DNA from: Allomyces arbusculus | Lineage: Eukaryota > Blastocladiomycota > Blastocladiomycetes > Blastocladiales > Blastocladiaceae | Reading direction: 5' to 3' | NCBI GenBank assembly: GCA_027604705.1 | Contig: JADHYV010000110.1 | Location: 1 to 47,545, forward strand | Length of the DNA: 47,545 nucleotides | In this document: piece by piece, positions 1 to 10,120 of the stretch | Numbering within the stretch: position 1 is the first letter of the stretch | How the letters are laid out: each line of letters starts with the position of its first letter | The notes under the pieces: model-generated | What the model was told of the DNA's origin: nothing | Databases searched by the model: none | Seen by the model: only the letters and a program-made list of their open reading frames with translations | Made by a program: the position numbers and the translations under genes

Positions 1-462
1 TTGGAATGAGCGCAAAGATCAGCGTGACCAAGAGCCCAAGTACGCCGCCAAACACAAGGCTTAGTACAAGGCCGACCACGACGAGCACCATATTAGTGAC
101 TGCAAACGAGTAAAACTGGCCGGCAAGTCGCTGAATGGCCGAGGCGATTTTTCAAAGCGTGAACGCGACGTCAATCGCATCAAAAACGAGCTGCACCGTA
201 TTTCCGACATAGTCGGAACGGACAACTCGCTGCACGATCACAAAAATATTGAGGATCAGGTCAAAAAGAGGAGAACGAGCACGCCAACACGGATCTCGAT
301 GCAACCACAGCACGTTGCGTTGGACTCGGACCACTTCTTCGACTCGTCTTGGCCATTCGCCTTGGGCGCGGTCGCCACCTCGTTCGAGGCTGTGGCGCGG
401 TCAGTACAGGTCGAATTGGCAGCGGTTGAATGGACCGGGGTTTCTGTGGTCGTCATGGTCAT
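1..462 (-). pseudogene. Decayed four-span Cys-Cys membrane protein (copy A1), cut by the window edge
   Basis: Read from ATG at 462 (or 456), the first ~50 residues are polar and Thr/Ala-rich, then comes ATCCGCIEIRVGVLVLLFL, clearly related to TTCCFFIEIRVGVLVILFL of the intact copy at 13456-14181. Homology then continues in another frame: a one-base shift is needed at the A-run 263-267, and a TGA at 152-154 sits exactly where the intact copy has the Trp of its CWG motif (TGG to TGA). Beyond the stop the reading resumes as RLAGQFYSFAVTNMVLVVVG against RIGVQFKAFAAINMVLWMIG, and the 3' end lies off the window. One frameshift and one nonsense change make this a probable pseudogene; assembly error at the homopolymer could explain the first but not the second. 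An open frame runs upstream to 738, but the shorter start fits the paralogue and the TATA-like box at 543-550. Confidence 0.7.
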
Positions 463-542
463 TTTGGGTGTGGTATTGACTTGCGGGTGCCGTTGCAGAG
501 CAGAAAGATGGTGGACAGCGTTGATGGAGCGCGGGTCTGACG

Positions 543-550
543 TATTTATA
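543..550 (-). promoter_or_regulatory. TATA box of the decayed four-span copy
   Basis: The minus strand reads TATAAATA here, about 81-94 bp upstream of the inferred ATG at 462/456. The intact paralogue at 13456-14181 has the identical octamer about 91 bp upstream of its ATG, so the promoter layout seems to have survived while the coding part decayed. Confidence 0.5.
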
Positions 551-738
551 GGCGGCCGTGAGTGGCTCGACTCTCGCGCCACAATAAAATCGAACAATCG
601 TTGCCACCGTCGTGCGCGAAGTAGGCCAATGTCTCCGTTGGCGTATGATTTCAGTGGCGCAACAACGTCCATACTGGTTCTTCTGGCCAACTTGGAACTG
701 CTCCTTCGAAATAACAAGGCGAAAATGTCCGGCTGCAT

Positions 739-1480
739 GTGCGTTGCTCCATACGGCCGACGTCGCCCAACGTCGCCTTTTTTGCTTCTAGAGCTGGATT
801 TTTGGTGGCAGTCGACGAGCGTTGCTGAACAGCAATGTGCGATGACCCACGATCATTCGTGATGCGGACGTGCAGGCCCAGGCTGATTTTGTCTCAAATG
901 CGACTGCACGCTGCATTTCGCCGCCGTCGTACCTGGGCGGCATTCGGGTGCGGTGCGTGCTTACGACCGCCATTTAATCGCGAGGGTGGGTGCTGCGACC
1001 GCCACCCAGGATCACTTTGAGGACGGTTCGATGTGCCCGGACGAACGTCCGCTCTGAGAATACGCCATGCCCGTAGGCAATCGGAACGACGCGGTTGATC
1101 GTAAGCCCGCATCGACGCGACTTGCAAGCAGCCAACGTGTTGGCGTGATTGTAGAGCTGATGAAACGAACCTCTCTCTACCTCATGTTCTGTGCGTTGTA
1201 ACACAAGCTCTCAATCTTGACAGATGCAGCACACCGTGCATGGTGCAACGTTTGCCAAGTTGTTCCATTCTCACGTCGACGTTTGCGCTGTTAAGCCATT
1301 TTGCTCCCGCTTTGTCACCAATGAAATGGGAATGCTCCAGCGCGCGACAGCACTCGCATTCATGACGTTCGTGGTGTTGCACCGATCCTTCTCTACCCAG
1401 CGACGACGCTCGTGGTGCTGCAACAGTCATTCCTTCTCTCCCCAGCGACGACGTTCAATAATCAAAACAATCCAATGCAT
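739..1480. other. Intergenic, no gene seen
   Basis: Spacer between the stop of the copy at 1481-2119 and the upstream side of the decayed copy. Open frames on both strands are short, Arg-rich and share no recognisable motif. The only structure seen is the imperfect tandem duplication at 1371-1456. Confidence 0.6.
1371..1456. repeat. Two-unit imperfect tandem duplication (41 and 45 bp)
   Basis: Unit 1 (1371-1411) and unit 2 (1412-1456) both start GTGGTG(T/C)TGCA and both end with CCTTCTCT, one variable base, then CCCAGCGACGACG. They differ by a few substitutions and a 4-bp indel. The pair lies just downstream of the gene ending at 1481, so it may be in its 3' flank. Confidence 0.6.
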
Positions 1481-2119
1481 TCAAGCCGACTTGGCCTTGA
1501 GCACGACCTCGCTTGAACTGGCCACACCGTCCTCGACCGACCACCTCGCTGCCCTCTTGGCCGCATCCGCATCGCATTTGAGCGCGGCACCATAGGTCCA
1601 ATACAAATAGGTCATCGACATGCGCAAGCAGTCACTGCCCTGCTTCTCCTCGACAAGCAGTTCGACAACCAGCGCAAATAACGCAAACGTAAACGAGAAG
1701 GTGTTGAACAGCAGCGCGTGCCGAAAGACCCCCGCGGCCAGCCCCCACATCGAAATGACGAGTTGGATCGCCATGAGCGCCGTCTCCTTGGCCGAGAACG
1801 GTACGACGGCACCCAAACCCATATCCATGGCAAGGGATACGGCACAGAGAACCACGTCAATGCCGAGAACCAGGAGCGTGGCGGACCGGAGCCGCATGGG
1901 CACGCAGCAGCAGAACGTGGTCGTCGTGTCGGCGACGGGGTCGTTGTCTGTTGCAGTGCTGCGCGAAACCGTTCGTATTGGCGGTCGCGCGGGAGTGGGC
2001 GCCGGATATTGCGTGGTCGGTGCATCAGGAGGTGGAGTGCCGGGGTTGTGAATTGGACACTTGCAATCGCATAGGCCGTCGGAGATGGTGATGACGGTTG
2101 AGGTCGGTGCGGATATCAT
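1481..2119 (-). CDS. Four-span membrane protein with Cys-Cys-Cys motif (copy B1)
   Basis: Single-exon frame of 212 residues; function unknown. The frame stays open upstream to 2224, but the first true ATG is at 2119 and gives an N-terminus like that of copy B2 (MISAPT against MIAAAP). Residues 1-68 are polar, Pro/Thr-rich and probably disordered. A CCC motif at 70-72 follows a Thr run and is followed by R-x-R, then four hydrophobic segments. Shared with copy B2: CCC-x(3-5)-R-x-ATL-V-L, WGL followed by RHA-LF, a YxYW/YxFW-x-YG motif in or after the last segment, and W-S-(V/I)-E-D-G-V near the C-terminus. The Cys cluster at the cytosol-membrane border could be palmitoylated, which is an inference. 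It is not a canonical tetraspanin, since no CCG-bearing large loop is seen. Probably expressed, since the frame and motifs are intact. Confidence 0.75.
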   Translation of the reverse strand: MISAPTSTVITISDGLCDCKCPIHNPGTPPPDAPTTQYPAPTPARPPIRTVSRSTATDNDPVADTTTTFCCCVPMRLRSATLLVLGIDVVLCAVSLAMDMGLGAVVPFSAKETALMAIQLVISMWGLAAGVFRHALLFNTFSFTFALFALVVELLVEEKQGSDCLRMSMTYLYWTYGAALKCDADAAKRAARWSVEDGVASSSEVVLKAKSA

Positions 2120-3757
2120 CTTTGTGCTGCAGGTCGAACGTTGCAACTGTGCGATGACGGTGACGACTTGAGCTAATGGGACGGTTCTGGGGCATGCACA
2201 GGGTGCCCGGTGCGTGTGCGACAAGTGTCGCCTCGTGGCAATGTTGGCATCAAGAATGACCTGCAGCCGCGCGCGCTATGACCGGCCGTCGTGGTCGTCG
2301 ACGTGATAGAAAACAGAGGCGTCGCCGATACAGGTGGATGCGCACGGAAAGCGCCCAAAAGAGAGTGCCAAGCGTCTCGCTGGTCCCTGGCCTCGCTTGT
2401 TGTCTCATTCTGTAGACGATATATCAATTCCATTTCCTACGAAGGACTGAAACCAACTTGAGAACATGTATTGAAGAACAGTTATGATGCTTTGATAGCC
2501 GGTCCGGCGGTAACGAAGAAGTGAGACGAAGCTGCGCGTATCATGGCAATGATGGTGGCAATGATGGAACTGGTGCAACAAAAGGCTTGACATGACGGGC
2601 CAGCACACAACAACGTCGAGCTCATCTATTCTTTCAAATTTGATCCAATTTCTCTGTCCCCCGCAATGGTGCGTCCAACGCGCACTCACACCTTCTCCAC
2701 CCTCTCCACCCTTTTTTACGCCGTCGCAAAATCCCTCTCCTCGTCTCGCTTCAATACCTGCGCGTTCTCCCACCCCCCCCCCCCCCGCGCCCCAACCAAC
2801 ACCTACACCCTTGACACAACTCCCCAGGGTGGACGGTGCGAAGCTGGACATGGCGGACGGACGCGGTCGTGCAGCTGTTGATGCGGTTGGGTGCTGGAAT
2901 GCAGTCAAAAGCGCGTCTTGACGGTGCAGTCGACAATGAGGGCGCGCGGTCAGCTCGCTGGCCAGCGAATGATCCTGGACGCGTCGGCGAAAGATTGAAC
3001 GAGGGTTGGCGAAGAAGGCGAGTCGCTAGATGATAAAAACACGAAGGGGGATATCCCTAAAAACGCGTCGGACTTCGTCGTGCATCAGTCGAGTTGCGAG
3101 CCGGTTCTGGAGTGGCGAGCATGGCAGCAGCAAGCAGCTTCAACTTTGCCTGCATCGTGGCGCCGCCGCGCCTGCCGCCCAGGTCGCACGATCGCAAGCA
3201 AAGCCAACTTCGAGAAGGTAATTACCTGCCAAGGTGCATTGCAACGCGTGGACGGTCGGTCGTTTCAAATACGCGATGCTCTCGTAACGCGACCGGCACG
3301 GGCGCGCGCCGACGTGCTGCCGTCGTGAGCGTCGCCGGACGGGATCGCTGACGACGCAAAGTCAGGACGGATGAGGGAGCAAATAGATACACGCTTCATG
3401 TCGACTGAAATCCGGGACAACAACGACGGGAACTGAATAAATATGAAAAAATAGGCTTGCACTGGGGCCGGCACTGGAGCTAGGCCCGGCCTACCTAACC
3501 TACGGAGGGGAGAGGAATAAAAAAAAGACAAGCGAATGGACTACAAGAAAAACGACGGAATTACAAAAGGCAGGACACCAACGACGCACGAGACGCAGGT
3601 CGAGCCGTGTCGGTCCTGGACAGGGTCTCGTCGACCTTCACGTAGGTCGCGCGCGTGGCGGTTCACAGCCTAGCCGCATCGCCCCGGCGAGCCGCAGTCG
3701 CACCTCGACGCGCGCGCGCATTCGTACACGGTGTACTTTCCACTCCACCTGGCATTT
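2120..3757. other. Intergenic, no gene seen
   Basis: 1.6 kb between copy B1 (minus, start 2119) and the stop of the APSES gene at 3758. It should hold the B1 promoter near 2120-2400 and the 3' flank of the APSES gene near 3500-3757. Frames up to 167 codons exist on either strand, but they are Arg/Pro/Gly-rich, cross the poly-C run and carry no motif. Confidence 0.6.
2773..2786. repeat. Poly-C run (14 C)
   Basis: An uninterrupted run of 14 C in a wider pyrimidine-rich stretch (about 2690-2825). Similar long C or G runs occur at 18566-18581 (inside an intron) and 28477-28489. Length may be uncertain in the assembly. Confidence 0.8.
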
Positions 3758-6700
3758 CTACACATCGGCCGCGGCAACCATCGCGGGCCCCACCGGGGCC
3801 GCCGCTGCCGGACCTGCCGCGGCACTCTTCTCCTCGCCCTCCCCACCCTCCCCACCGTCCTTACCCGCGGCATCCACCAACCGGTCCAACATCTCATCCA
3901 CCATTGGCTCCGGGACCTCGCAGCACTGCGCGACGAGCTGGCGGTACTTCGCGACGCGCGCCGTCTCAACCTCGTCGAGCACCTTGGCGGCGACCGCAAA
4001 CTGCGGGTCCGACCGGATCGCGGTGACATCCGCGGGCGCGGCATCCACGTCCATGGCCGTCTGCTCAGCGTCGCAGAGCGCCGTCACGTGCGAGAGCAGC
4101 TTGAGTTTCGTGGCCTGCATGAGGTCGGTCCAGGCCGCGGCCAAGTCGACGTTCTCGCCGTCGGCAGGAGCTGCGGGTGCGGCGGCAGGCGCATCGGCGG
4201 TGGTGAGAGTCGTGGTCGTAGTGGTCGTGACCGGAACAGGAACCGGCGTCGAGGAACTGGTCGCCGTCGCCGTCGCGCCGGTCGGGACGGGCGTCGTCGC
4301 GGGCGTCGGGGACGACCCCTGCTTGAGCGCGAGCAGCGCCTCGAGGACCGCCTGCGTTTCATGCACTTTCCCCAACACATGCGCCGTGTAGACGGCCGGG
4401 TCGGCCGCGACCGCCGCCGCTCCCGTCTCATCGCGCGACGCGCGGCGCGCAGCGGCGACGACGGGGGACGACGGCACGTCGACGTCCATGGCCGAGAACC
4501 CGTCCATCTCCTCATCCTCATCGCTCTCCTCGTCCAAGTCGCTCTCATCGTCCATGGCCGCATCCGACTCGCTCCCCACCCCCGAGGCAGGCGCGCGCGC
4601 GGCATCCCCCAACAACGTTGATCTCTTCCGTTCGCGGCGCTTGGGCGCATTCGCGCGTCTCGCGGCGCGTTCTGCGGCCTGCGCGGGCGTGGCCCCATGC
4701 TTATTGCGCAAATTTGTGCTTGCCCCGGCCTCGACCAACACGTCGGCAAGCCGCAAGAGGTTCTGCTTGCGCGCGAGATGCAGCGCGGTATTGCCATCGA
4801 CATCCTGCGCGTCCAGAAACGCCTGCGTGACTGTGTCCCCGCCGACGAGCGCCTTCATGTAGGCTTCGGCGACGGCCGACTTATCGTCCTCGTCCGCGGC
4901 CGCCGCGTGCGCAACGACCACGAGATGGTGCAAGACGGTCATCCCTTGTTCGTCGCGTGCATGCACGGCCTCGTCGCCCAACATATTCAGCAAGTCCGGG
5001 AACGAGTTCTGCACGTGGTGGTCGTCAAACCGCACCGCCCACATGACGGGGGTCGTGCCGTCGTGCGCGCGCGCGGCCGCGTCGGCTCCCTGGTCAAGAA
5101 GAACACGGACGCAGTCGAGCCGCGCGAGGGCGGCCGCCCAGTGCAGGGTCGTGTGGCCCTGGTCGTCGAGCGCGAGGTTCAGCGGGAGGTTGGCGGGCCG
5201 GTCGACGAGGAGCGGCGGGACGTTGCCCTTGGTGAGCAAGCCCTGGATCAACTCGTCGCGCCACTGCAGGAGCTGCACTTCGAGCGGGACCGCCGAGGCG
5301 GGCTCGACTGCCGTCGAATTCGCGGCAGCAGCCTTCCCACCACGGCCACGGCGCCCACCGCGACCGCGCCCCGGCGTGCCGCGCGGGGTCGTTGCAGGAC
5401 TCGTCGCGCGCGAACTGGCCGCAGACCCACCGCGTCCACGACCGCGCCTGCCGCCGCCACGGGTCGCTGGCGTCGTCGGCACGACAGGCGGAGGAACGAT
5501 GCCCGCGTCGTCGCTGGGGGTCGGCGCGCGCGAGGTCGCGGGCGAGGGCTTGTTGGACCGGCGCGCCTTGGTGGAGCCGCGCGCGGTAGTCGCGGGCGTC
5601 TCGTCCGAGTCGGACGCGGCGCCGTCGGCATCGCGCTTCCGGCGGCGCGGGGACGAGGTCGCGTCGCGAGGCGACGAGGGCGGTGGCGGGGACGGGACGA
5701 GGGGCAGCGGGACGAGCGATTCGGTCGCGACTCCAGTGACGGTCGGTGGAGTCGAAGACGTCGCAGCCGCCGTCCCGCTAGCGTTAGCGGTCGCGGTCCC
5801 GGTACCACTCGCATTCGAGCCCGCGCTGGTCCCCGCAGCACTCGTCCCGGCGGTATGCGGCGAAGTTGACGTGGTGAGCCGCCGCGTGCCCGTGGCGGTA
5901 TTATACGTCAGCGTCTTGCGCGGCGCCGACGGCGGGACCGGGTCGCGGTCCGGCGAAAAGTCGAGCAAGGGCTGGATGAGCTCAATCACATCAAACTGCG
6001 CGGCGATCTCGATGCCGCGCTCGAAGGGCACCCAGGTGCCTTGGTACTTGCCGTACCCACCCTGGACCTTTTCGTGCACGCCCGTCTGAATCTCGCGCTC
6101 GAGAATCTTGGTGCGCTGTGGCTTGTCAATCTGGGCCACTTTCAGCAGCTGCGTCGCGTTGAGCCATGAGTCCTTGCACCGGCGCATCACGTCGACGCCT
6201 ACCGAGGAGCGGACGAGTCAGTTAGCCCGAGTCGCCCGAATTCGAAGGCAACTCAACTAGGACAAAAAGATGTACCCTGTGCGCGCATCTCCCACACCGG
6301 AATCGACGAATACGTTGCCGAGAAAATCACCGCATGGCCATCGGCCCCATTCTGGTTCGACGACCCTTGCGACTTACTCGACCCATTCCGGCGCGCAGCG
6401 ACTGCCGCCGCCGCCGCAGCCGCCGCGCGGGCCATGGGCGAGGCCGACGCCGACGACGGCGCCGACCCGGGCGCCGATCGGGAATCGTGCATGTAGTGGA
6501 ACTGGTACTGGTAGGACGGCGGCTGCAGCTGGAACGGCTGGTGAATCCCGCCTCCGCCCGCTGCTGCTGCGGCCGCCGCGGCCGCCATGGCCATGTGCAT
6601 CGACGACATGACGGGTGAGTTGGCGCTGGACGCGGCCTGCGACGCGGCCTGCGATTGCGGCGCGGACGCGAGCCCGAGGTAGGATTGCGGCGGGACGGTC

Positions 6701-7716
6701 GAGGGCGGGGTCGTGCTCGGCGCGGGCAAAGGCGTATGTTGTGCGTGCGCGTGCTGCTGCTGCGCGATTTGCACGTGGTGCGCGTGGTGCGGGTGGAACG
6801 CGGGCATTGGCACGGGCGAGGCCGCAGCGGACGGCGCAAGGGAAGAGGCCAAGGACGCGCCCGCGGGCAGCGGCGGCGGCGGGGCCGCGCCAAACGCGCC
6901 GGCCGTCGCGAGATGCTGGTGATGCTGCTGTTGGTGCTGGTGCTGCTGTTGCGCCTGGACGGCCTGTGCGTGTTGCGCCGCAACGACCTGCTGCTGTTGC
7001 TGCGCTTGCGGCGGCTGCCCGGGCGGCGCAAACGGGAACATGAACGCAAGGTCCTGCGGGTTCTGCGCGTGGAAGGCCGCGTGCGGCGGGAGATGGTGGT
7101 GGTGCATTGCCGCCGCGTGGTGCAGCATCTGCGCGTGTGCGGCCTGCGCCGCCGGCGGGACGGGCGGCGGCGGCTGCTGCTGTTGTTGCTGCTGCTGCTG
7201 ATGCTGATGGTGGTGGTGCGAGGCCGTCGCGGCCGCGGCGTGCGCGGCGTACATGGTCGCCGACGCGGGGAGACCGAGGTGCATCGCGCGCGACGTGGCC
7301 GCGGCCGCGGCGGCTGCGGCAGCAGCGGCAGCGGCCTGGTGGTGCTGGTGCGGCGGGCCTGTCGGAGCCGCGTTTGCAGGAGCAGAAACGGCGGCCGGCG
7401 CTGGCGGTGCGTGCGGTGCAGCAGCGGCGGCGGCGGCGGCGGTTGGCTGGACTGGTGCGGGCGTGGCGAACGCGGGAGTTGCAGTCGGAGCGGGGGTCGA
7501 TCCGAGGGCCAGCGGCATGCCGAACGCTAGCACCGGGGCGCCCGTGGCCTGTGCTTGGCCGGCCACGGCCGGGCTCGCCGCGCTCGAGGCCGGCGCCATC
7601 GAGGTCGTCGAAGGCATCGGCATCGTGGCTGCAGGCGCCGCGGCGGGCGCGCCTTGTGCTGCCGGCGGACTGGGTGCAGCAGGTGCGGCCGTGACGGCAG
7701 CGGCGGTCGTCGACAT
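3758..7716 (-). CDS. APSES/ankyrin transcription factor (Mbp1/Swi4/Res type)
   Basis: Exons 7716-6276 and 6198-3758; intron 6199-6275 (GTACAT..TAG), about 1293 residues. The APSES (KilA-N-like) DNA-binding domain spans about 461-561 and the intron splits it: VIFSATYSSIPVWEM on exon 1, then GVDVMRRCKDSWLNATQLLK on exon 2, and GKYQGTWVPFERG. After it come a Ser/Thr/Pro-rich linker, a basic PRRRKR (~664-669), an RG-rich stretch (~727-768), ankyrin repeats (~823-988, with GHTTLHWAA, DGTTPVMWA, GNTALHLA) and C-terminal helices likely to form a coiled coil. Relatives bind MCB/SCB elements and drive G1/S transcription with a Swi6/Cdc10-like partner. Unusual: about 460 residues of Ala, Gln, His and Pro homopolymer precede the domain, which normally sits at the N-terminus. 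Start ATG 7716 (MSTTAAAVTAA) is the first ATG of this composition; a frame upstream to 7977 is proline/arginine-rich and less likely coding. Confidence 0.9.
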
Positions 7717-8392
7717 GGCGTGAACAGTCGGCCGGTTAAGTTGGGTCGGTTGGTTCGTTAACGGCGTTGGGCGGTCAGGCTGGTCCGTCGCGTGCACACG
7801 CGCGTCTCGCGGGCGGGCGGGCAAGAACGACGACGCGGTACGTTGAGCGGGGGGAGAGGCGTCGGGCGACGATGGCGACGGACGGGCGACGCGGAGGGAC
7901 GGTTGGGCGGCCGGCGGTGCGCGATGCCTCTCTCCAAAAGAGCAAAAACGAGAAAACACGCGGCGCGTGCGCATCACACGCGGTCACGCCAGGTCACGCG
8001 CCCCGCGCCGCGCGCGCCATTCACGTGACCTGTCGCCACCGCACCAACACGTGCCCCTTGCACCGCTCCTGCAACGAGACAAACCTGATAACCTGCCAAC
8101 CTGGGTTTGGTCAAGCGCTGCTGTTGTCGCGAAGAAACCACCAACGAACAAACAGAGAGACAGAGAATGAAATGCACCAAGACTTCATGATTGTTGTTCC
8201 TTCTATCGTCTTTCTTCGTCGGCGCGCCATACCGCGGCAACCCCTCGGCGCCCGCTTCAGGGCCACCGCGCTCAAAAAAATCAACCCAAACCACAAAATA
8301 CGCAACACGAAACGAAAACGCAAACGATCCAGGGGCCGCACCCGTACTCGCGGCCAGGCCCCACTCCACCCCTTCACGACTCGCGCGCAGTA
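7717..8392. other. Promoter side of the APSES gene and 3' flank of the GH16 gene
   Basis: Both neighbours are on the minus strand, so the part near 7717-8100 is 5' to the APSES gene and the part near 8392 is 3' to the GH16 gene. No coding frame with recognisable motifs. It contains two CACGTG boxes (8022-8027 and 8048-8053). Confidence 0.6.
8021..8053. promoter_or_regulatory. Pair of CACGTG E-boxes upstream of the APSES gene
   Basis: A perfect 8-bp palindrome TCACGTGA (8021-8028) and a second CACGTG (8048-8053) lie 26 bp apart (start to start), about 300-335 bp upstream of the APSES ATG. CACGTG is bound by bHLH factors such as Cbf1/USF types. Use in vivo is an inference. Confidence 0.35.
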
Positions 8393-10120
8393 TTACGCGG
8401 CCATGACGCCCGCGGCCAGCGGGACCGCGACGGCGATCACCGCCGCGACCCAGACGCCGACACTCGACGCGGCCAACTTGGGCGCGGCGCCACCCGCGCG
8501 CGTCGCGTCGCCCGAGTTGCCCGACCCACTGGTGCCCGACGCCGTGCGCGGCGGCATCACGACGGGGTTGTTCGACCCGGACGCGTCGGTCGACGACGAG
8601 TTGCCACCGTTCGAAGTGTTGGCCTTGGGTTTCGCGATCTTGGGCATGTAGATGCCGACATCGTTCGTGTCCTCGGTCGCGCACTTGATCTCGACCCAGT
8701 CGACGTACATCTTGGGCACTTCACCGCGCTTCGACGCGTCCTTGCACCAGGGCGTCGGACCACCGGCCCACTGGACCGTGCCGGGCGGCAGGTTGCAGCC
8801 ACCGTCCCAGACCGAGAAGAAGACACGGCCCACTTGCCGCGGGTACTTGTTGTCGACTTCCTTGGGCGTGACCGTGCGGATCACGTTGCCGTCGACGAGC
8901 CACTGGATGCGGTCGGCGTTCCAGTCGATCGTGTAGACGTGGTAGTCGTCCTATGGAAGATATAACGACGGCGCGCGTCAATCGCTGTTCAGGATCGAAA
9001 GGGGGCACCGGTAGGAGAGAGGAGATGCGCACCGTCGTCGAACCGCTGCTCATGTTCCACTTGGCGCCGCGGTTGTATTCGATTTGCCCGTTCCTGCAGG
9101 TTGGAGCAAGTGGTCAACATTGGCACCAGCATCAGCATGCGCAAGAACAGCGAGCAAGAAGCAAAACGCACCAGTAGAAGTTGGTCTGCACCTCCTGCGG
9201 GTGCCCGCCGAGCATTTCGAAATCGATTCTAAACAGCAGCAGGGCAAAACCGTCAGTTTCCGTTCCACGCGCACCCACTCGAAAGAGCGCAAAAAACGTA
9301 CTCATCACCCTGAGTATCCTTGATGTCGGTCTTGGTGATAAACGACGAAATCACACCAGGCCCGGCAGCGACCTTGATGCGCGCCGAGATCGTGCCGTAC
9401 TGGATCCACCTGAGCGACGGCAGCGTCGCGCCCTGCCCACGGCCGTCCTTGTCGGACCACTGCAGCGACAGGACCAGGTTGCCGTCGACGATGTCAGCGT
9501 GGTCGGCGCCGGGGTACTACGTGCACAACAGCGTTGGGGTCAGTCAGGGCGCATGTTCGCGAAACGTCGCAATATCGTGAGGAACCGGGATGCCGGGTCG
9601 GGTCGCGCGTTTCGCGGGGCGAGAGACGGTCGTGCGTCAAGCCGCGCATCACACGGAGCATCTCCGCAGCCACGACGCCACCAGCAGCACAGAAGATGTC
9701 GCCCACCCCCGCCTCGCCACCACGGTCCCATCCCGCCACCGCGCCGATTCCCTCATCCCCACGAAATGAATACTAGTTTACCTCGCGCCAGAACCGCGCG
9801 TCGTCCGGGTTGCCCGTGTAGTTGTACTTGTCAATCAAGGCCTTCGGGTCGTTGAAGTCCTCGCGGAACGACTTGCACATGGGCCGCGGCGTGCACGGCG
9901 TGCCCGGGTAACTTGCGTCCTTGTTGCATCCTTCCGACTCCATGCACCCAAACGGTTGTGCCATGCAGTAGTCGCCCATGCAGCAGGGCGACCACTGCTC
10001 ACATTGCTTGCCGAGGGCCTTGCACGCGGAAGCATCGGCCGCGGGCGCGAGGAGGGCCACGGCGAGGAAGAGCGCGGCTGCGGTCGCGGCCACGACGGTG
10101 GCGGCGGTCAATCGCGGCAT
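8393..10120 (-). CDS. GPI-anchored GH16 chitin-glucan transglycosylase (CRH family)
   Basis: Five exons: 10120-9782, 9516-9302, 9228-9172, 9093-9033, 8950-8393; 409 residues. Donors are GTAAAC, GTACGT, GTGCGT and GTGCGC, and all phases agree. Residues 1-31 are a signal peptide. A Cys-rich segment follows (CKALGKQCEQWSPCC..YC..PFGC), resembling small chitin-binding modules. The GH16 core has W-I-Q-Y-G-T-I-S-A-R-I-K and the catalytic E-I-D-F-E at 185-189 within GDEIDFEMLGG (nucleophile E185, acid/base E189), then NFYWNGQIEYNRGAKWN and YHVYTIDWNADRIQW. A Ser/Gly-rich stretch and a final hydrophobic tail (LAASSVGVWVAAVIAVAVPL) fit GPI anchoring. CRH enzymes link chitin to beta-1,6 or beta-1,3 glucan at the cell surface. 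Exon 2 through exon 4 boundaries rest on GH16 conservation. Confidence 0.9.

Noticed and set aside
2119-2224. N-terminal extension of four-span copy B1 upstream to 2224
   Set aside because: The frame is open, but the first codon is TTG and the extension is not shared by copy B2; ATG 2119 matches the paralogue.
2405-2908. 167-codon minus-strand frame
   Set aside because: Crosses the poly-C run (Gly tract) and a His-rich microsatellite-like reading; no homology recognised.
6655-7530. 291-codon plus-strand frame with Leu/Arg runs
   Set aside because: Antisense to the Gln/His/Ala tracts of the APSES gene.
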